DNA of 64,000 nucleotides from Chloroflexota bacterium (GTDB lineage Bacteria > Chloroflexota > Anaerolineae > Anaerolineales > VGOW01): positions 57,834-121,833 of the forward strand of contig JACPWC010000066.1 in NCBI GenBank assembly GCA_016197225.1, in the 5' to 3' direction. The notes under the pieces are model-generated. The model saw nothing but the letters and a program-made list of their open reading frames with translations, made no database searches and was not told where the DNA came from. Every line of letters begins with the position of its first letter. Within the stretch, counting starts at the first letter, position 1. Shown in pieces: positions 61,051 through 64,000 of the stretch. The position numbers were made by a program, and so were the translations under genes.

Positions 61051-62073
61051 TCAGCGTCGAGGGCTTGGGGGCAACCGCCTGCCAATTCGCCAGGCCAGCA
61101 ACAGCCACAGCGGCGCGCCGCAAAGAGTAAACGTCAACAGATCCCCTAGCGGCGAAAGCATCACGCTTAAAGGGTTGGCGGCAATTGGAAAGGCCGGGCT
61201 GGGATAATAGGCCGCGCTGTAGTTGATGGGCAGGCTCATCACCACAATCACCCCCGCCGTCACCCACACCCCAAACCAGAAACTTCCGCGCCGGACGGCG
61301 AGGGCGGCGGCCAATCCGATCAGCAGGCCAGCCGAAATGTAGAGCAAACCTTCCAGGTCGGTGATCACGACTTCCATTGCGAACAGCCACGATCCCATTG
61401 GCACGAGAGGCAACACGACCAACAGCCCGGTCAACAGGTCGCGCCGACTCAGCCAGAGGAGGCCCCCAACCATCAACACCAGCCAGGCCAGGATCATCAC
61501 GACTCCGGCGAAGGTAAGATCAGGAGAATTGAATTGGATGACAGCGCCCCACGCCCCGGCTAACCCGTAGCCCAGCCAGCTTGCCGACCAGCGGGGCAGG
61601 CCGCGCCACAACCCAACTGCCGACATGATCGCCACCAACGACCAAAAAGCCGGGATCAATTGTGTTGGATAAGTGTAGTCCCAACGCTCCGAGTGGCGGA
61701 AAGGCGCAAAGATTTCATCCCAACCGTAAGTCCGCAGTTCGTAGATCATCACCGGCGCGTAAATCATCAGCGCATATAACAGATGCGGCAACCCGGCTAA
61801 TGTGGCCGCCCACCAGGAGCCGGGCATTCTCGTTTCATCCACGCCGATCCCAGTCGTTTTCAAAGTGTGCCAGTATTCGCGCAGAAGGCTCATGGGGAAA
61901 TCCTTTATCTCTCGCAAACATACCTTTATCAGCGAAGTGGCATCCCTCCCCACCGCCTCCGCAACTGCTTCCGCAAAAACAGATTGCATCTCGGCGGCAA
62001 ACTCGGCGCGGAAAGATTGCGGGTATAACCGCAACAGGGCAGCGTGCAGACGAATGATCAAAAAGGCGCTCAT
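61051..62073 (-). CDS. Multi-pass membrane protein with permease-prefix-like N-terminus, copy 2
   Basis: 340 residues. The N-terminal helix pair holds LLRLYPQSFRAEFAAEMQSVFAEAV, a motif (R-L-Y-P-x-x-F-R-x-x-F-x-x-E-M) found at the front of some ABC-type permeases and in proteins next to PadR genes. Eight to ten hydrophobic segments follow. No ATPase motif. It belongs to the same family as the upstream gene's product (shared prefix and layout) and its ATG overlaps that gene's stop (ATGA). Function unknown; regulated with PadR. Confidence 0.75.
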   Translation of the reverse strand: MSAFLIIRLHAALLRLYPQSFRAEFAAEMQSVFAEAVAEAVGRDATSLIKVCLREIKDFPMSLLREYWHTLKTTGIGVDETRMPGSWWAATLAGLPHLLYALMIYAPVMIYELRTYGWDEIFAPFRHSERWDYTYPTQLIPAFWSLVAIMSAVGLWRGLPRWSASWLGYGLAGAWGAVIQFNSPDLTFAGVVMILAWLVLMVGGLLWLSRRDLLTGLLVVLPLVPMGSWLFAMEVVITDLEGLLYISAGLLIGLAAALAVRRGSFWFGVWVTAGVIVVMSLPINYSAAYYPSPAFPIAANPLSVMLSPLGDLLTFTLCGAPLWLLLAWRIGRRLPPSPRR

Positions 62074-63431
62074 GCCGATGCCGGCCCAGGTGGCATGGCA
62101 CTGAGGCGAGTGACCAGCCATCCGCCCAACAGCAACCATACCAAACCAACGGCGTAGACCTCATATTTATAAATGTCGCCCAGGTCGTACAGCGCGACCG
62201 AAAGACCTGCCGGGAGGATGCGGAATCCAAACCATATCGGCAACAGCAACATCCACATCAGCGGCAAGGCCGAGGGGATAAGAACGAGCAAGGCGAGTGA
62301 GGCCAGGTCAAGCGGCACTTTACTGCGCCGTACCGCAACGCCCAACCATAGCGCACCGGCGAGACATAGGAACAAGCCCAGGTAAACGACCATGTTGAAC
62401 CACAGCGTGCCAGGCCCGATGTTTGCGATGCTCTGCCAGAAGTAGCCCAGGTAGTAGCCCAGGTTGCCGAACAAGTTGAGCACCAGCCCTCCCAGCGCTA
62501 AACGATAACCTAACATCCCCGCTTGCCCGCTACGCTTTCCGATCTCCCTCAATCCCCAGAACAACAACGGCCCGATCACCAGCGCGGAACCCACCACCAG
62601 TTGCGGCGCGAAAAGCCCGGCCATCGCTGCCAGGGTGGGCGGCTCGGAGTATTCGGGCGGCAAGTTGTGCCAGTAGGTTCGAGCGTAGGCCGCGAGCAGG
62701 CCGGTGAGCAGACTCGCGTCGAGGGCCAGCCACAGCCCGATCCGCGCGTTGTTCAAGCGGACGATGGCGATGGCCAGAGCGCCGGCAAGCAATACCATCC
62801 CCAACTGGATCGCGTTGTGGATCGTCGGCTCCACAAACTCAAGGGCAGGAGACCAGAACAGCAACATCAGCGGCGTCGCCATCAACAACCCCTTGATCCG
62901 ATCTCGCCCCGTGATCCAGTAAAGCCAACCGACGATAATCAACGGGGCGGCGAGAAGAACGATTTGGGGCAACAGTAGCACTATCACTGCCGCATATATA
63001 TACCAACTAGCCGCCCAGCGCGGCCAGCCACGCCGCCAGGCCAGGGCCAGCGCCGCCAGGATGAAAAAGGGCAGGATAAACAAAAAGATCGGATAGACTG
63101 TCGATCCATTTCTAACCGTGCCGAGCGGTAGCAACACCAACATCACCACGAGCAAATGCGGCAGTCCGGCCAGGGTTGCGTCTTTCCACGAACCGGTTTG
63201 TCGGTTTTCCGCCATGGCAATTCCTTTCAATATCTCGGACCAATGCTCACGCAGAAGACTTGTGGGCAGGTCTTTCAACTCCCGTAAGCACACAATGACT
63301 ATCGAAGCTAAACCCGTCCGACTGGCCACCGCCTCTGCAAACACAGCCCGCATCTCCTCCCCAAACTCGGCCCGGAAGCGATGGGGATACAACCGTAACA
63401 GCAAGGCATAAACCCAAACGATAACGCTCAT
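62070..63431 (-). CDS. Multi-pass membrane protein with permease-prefix-like N-terminus, copy 1
   Basis: 453 residues, starting MSVIVWVYALLLRLYPHRFR and AEFGEEMRAVFAEAVASRTG, the same prefix as copy 2, followed by LRELKDLPTSLLREHWSEI. About ten hydrophobic segments follow. It is translationally coupled to PadR upstream (overlap 63428-63431) and to copy 2 downstream. The three genes form one operon behind a consensus promoter. Function unknown; may be a transporter-like membrane protein induced when PadR is released. Confidence 0.75.
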   Translation of the reverse strand: MSVIVWVYALLLRLYPHRFRAEFGEEMRAVFAEAVASRTGLASIVIVCLRELKDLPTSLLREHWSEILKGIAMAENRQTGSWKDATLAGLPHLLVVMLVLLPLGTVRNGSTVYPIFLFILPFFILAALALAWRRGWPRWAASWYIYAAVIVLLLPQIVLLAAPLIIVGWLYWITGRDRIKGLLMATPLMLLFWSPALEFVEPTIHNAIQLGMVLLAGALAIAIVRLNNARIGLWLALDASLLTGLLAAYARTYWHNLPPEYSEPPTLAAMAGLFAPQLVVGSALVIGPLLFWGLREIGKRSGQAGMLGYRLALGGLVLNLFGNLGYYLGYFWQSIANIGPGTLWFNMVVYLGLFLCLAGALWLGVAVRRSKVPLDLASLALLVLIPSALPLMWMLLLPIWFGFRILPAGLSVALYDLGDIYKYEVYAVGLVWLLLGGWLVTRLSAMPPGPASA

Positions 63432-63781
63432 GCCTGATCCTCAACCGCCCGCAGTTGGGCCGTGCTCACCAGTTTCTTCAGGCGGGTCGTTTCGGCCTTC
63501 AACACCCGCCGTCCTTGATCGGTAAGAGCATAAGCCTTGCGCTCGCGGGCGGTGTCGTTCTCAGCAGGGTCGGCCACGCGCTTGATCCATTTTTGCTCCA
63601 GCAGGCGCTTGAGCGCGCCGTAAAGGGTGCTGGTGCTCAACACGATGCGGCGCTCGCTTAACGCCTCCACGTCTTTCATAATGGCGTAGCCGTGCTTTGG
63701 CTCCGGGGCCAGGCTGAGCAAAATAAAGAACGTCGTCTCGGTGAGCGGCAGGTTGGATTGAATGTTGATTGTGTCGGCCAT
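63428..63781 (-). CDS. PadR-family transcriptional regulator
   Basis: 117 residues from ATG 63781. Winged helix seen as PLTETTFFILLSLAPEPKHGYAIMKDVEALSERRIVLSTSTLYGALKRL (in pieces), with the wing AYALTDQGRRVLKAE, and a C-terminal helix for dimerisation. PadR proteins repress their own operon until a ligand, often a drug-like phenolic, binds. The upstream palindrome at 63791-63811 is the probable site. Overlaps the following membrane gene by ATGA. Confidence 0.88.
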   Translation of the reverse strand: MADTINIQSNLPLTETTFFILLSLAPEPKHGYAIMKDVEALSERRIVLSTSTLYGALKRLLEQKWIKRVADPAENDTARERKAYALTDQGRRVLKAETTRLKKLVSTAQLRAVEDQA

Positions 63782-63790
63782 AGTTCCCCC

Positions 63791-63811
63791 ATATGTCGTC
63801 TGACGACATAT
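63791..63811. promoter_or_regulatory. Perfect 21-bp palindromic operator of the PadR operon
   Basis: ATATGTCGTC, one central T, GACGACATAT. ATGT...ACAT is the PadR consensus half-site spacing. It begins 10 bp before the PadR ATG and covers the expected transcription start, so binding would block initiation. Confidence 0.8.
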
Positions 63812-63815
63812 TGTC

Positions 63816-63844
63816 ATGATATGAGATTTTTCAGCCAGTGTCAA
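63816..63844 (-). promoter_or_regulatory. Consensus sigma-70-type promoter of the PadR operon
   Basis: On the minus strand TTGACA (63844-63839), 17-bp spacer, TATCAT (63821-63816). Transcription should start near 63809, inside the operator. Confidence 0.8.
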
Positions 63845-63952
63845 GCAGGACTTAAAGCAAGAGTGCCCGTCAAAGTTTTGGGAGCAGAAGAGAGAGGAGT
63901 AAGATAGGGGCACGTTGCGCGTCCGACAGCCCATACCCCTTTTGGAGGCTCC

Positions 63953-64000
63953 ATGAAACGAACCGACTTCGACCGTGCCTGGCGGGAACTGAGTGAAGAA
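63953..64000 (+). CDS. Start of an unknown gene (partial)
   Basis: Sixteen codons to the window edge, MKRTDFDRAWRELSEE, from an ATG with GGAGG six bases upstream. Divergent from the PadR operon. Too short to identify. Confidence 0.55.
   Translation, partial: MKRTDFDRAWRELSEE

Overview
The window is GC-rich bacterial chromosome and most likely comes from a member of the Chloroflexota (Anaerolineae-like). This is inferred from gene families: LAL-type LuxR regulators, PD40/TolB-like surface proteins, LysM-M23 peptidases, a CHAT/subtilase cluster and an archetypal intergenic repeat load. No rRNA or tRNA gene and no CRISPR array was seen, so the assignment rests on protein style alone.

Layout. 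1-0.7 kb: the end of an ABC exporter and a BrnA antitoxin whose BrnT toxin survives only as 17 codons. 0.9-8 kb: a complete Wadjet (JetABCD) plasmid-defence operon led by a small XRE regulator with a consensus promoter. 8-13 kb: aldehyde dehydrogenase, a solute-binding lipoprotein and an acyl-CoA dehydrogenase. 13-19.5 kb (minus strand): a respiratory sulfur-type operon, namely ArsR, tri-heme cytochrome, two half-size YeeE/YedE sulfur transporters, Tat-exported molybdopterin oxidoreductase, Fe-S subunit and cytochrome b. One YeeE gene has an in-frame UGA exactly at its conserved cysteine, followed by a small SECIS-like hairpin. 19.7-27 kb: small enzymes, a LAL regulator, two gene remnants and aconitase.

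27.5-36.8 kb is the most unusual part: an ECF-like sigma factor, a soluble double-zinc-finger anti-sigma factor, a TPR-CHAT protease, a cytoplasmic subtilase, and four small membrane, surface or unknown proteins. Five transcription units here carry the same two-part promoter-like motif (a GAAAAACGG-like box, then CGTTTAT starting 18-19 bp from the start of that box), which is not seen elsewhere in the window. I read this as a self-contained sigma-factor regulon built around a protease pair. It is the best candidate for an undescribed system here.

36.9-49 kb: GMC oxidoreductase fused to a DUF1080 domain, ComEC with a decayed metal site, PD40 protein, hybrid histidine kinase plus pseudo-receiver protein, thiolase and a metallo-hydrolase. 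49-60.5 kb: glycosyltransferase, HAD phosphatase, tandem LysM-M23 peptidases, an AT-richer PD40 protein, esterase, DUF5995, aminotransferase, ureohydrolase, pRiA4b-like protein and AroQ. 60.5-64 kb: Cox11-like protein, then a PadR regulator translationally coupled to two membrane proteins behind a textbook promoter and a perfect operator palindrome.

Intergenic DNA is unusually rich in hairpins and in arrays of degenerate 7-9 bp units. In the sulfur-type operon all six gene-gene gaps hold one, mostly of different sequence families.
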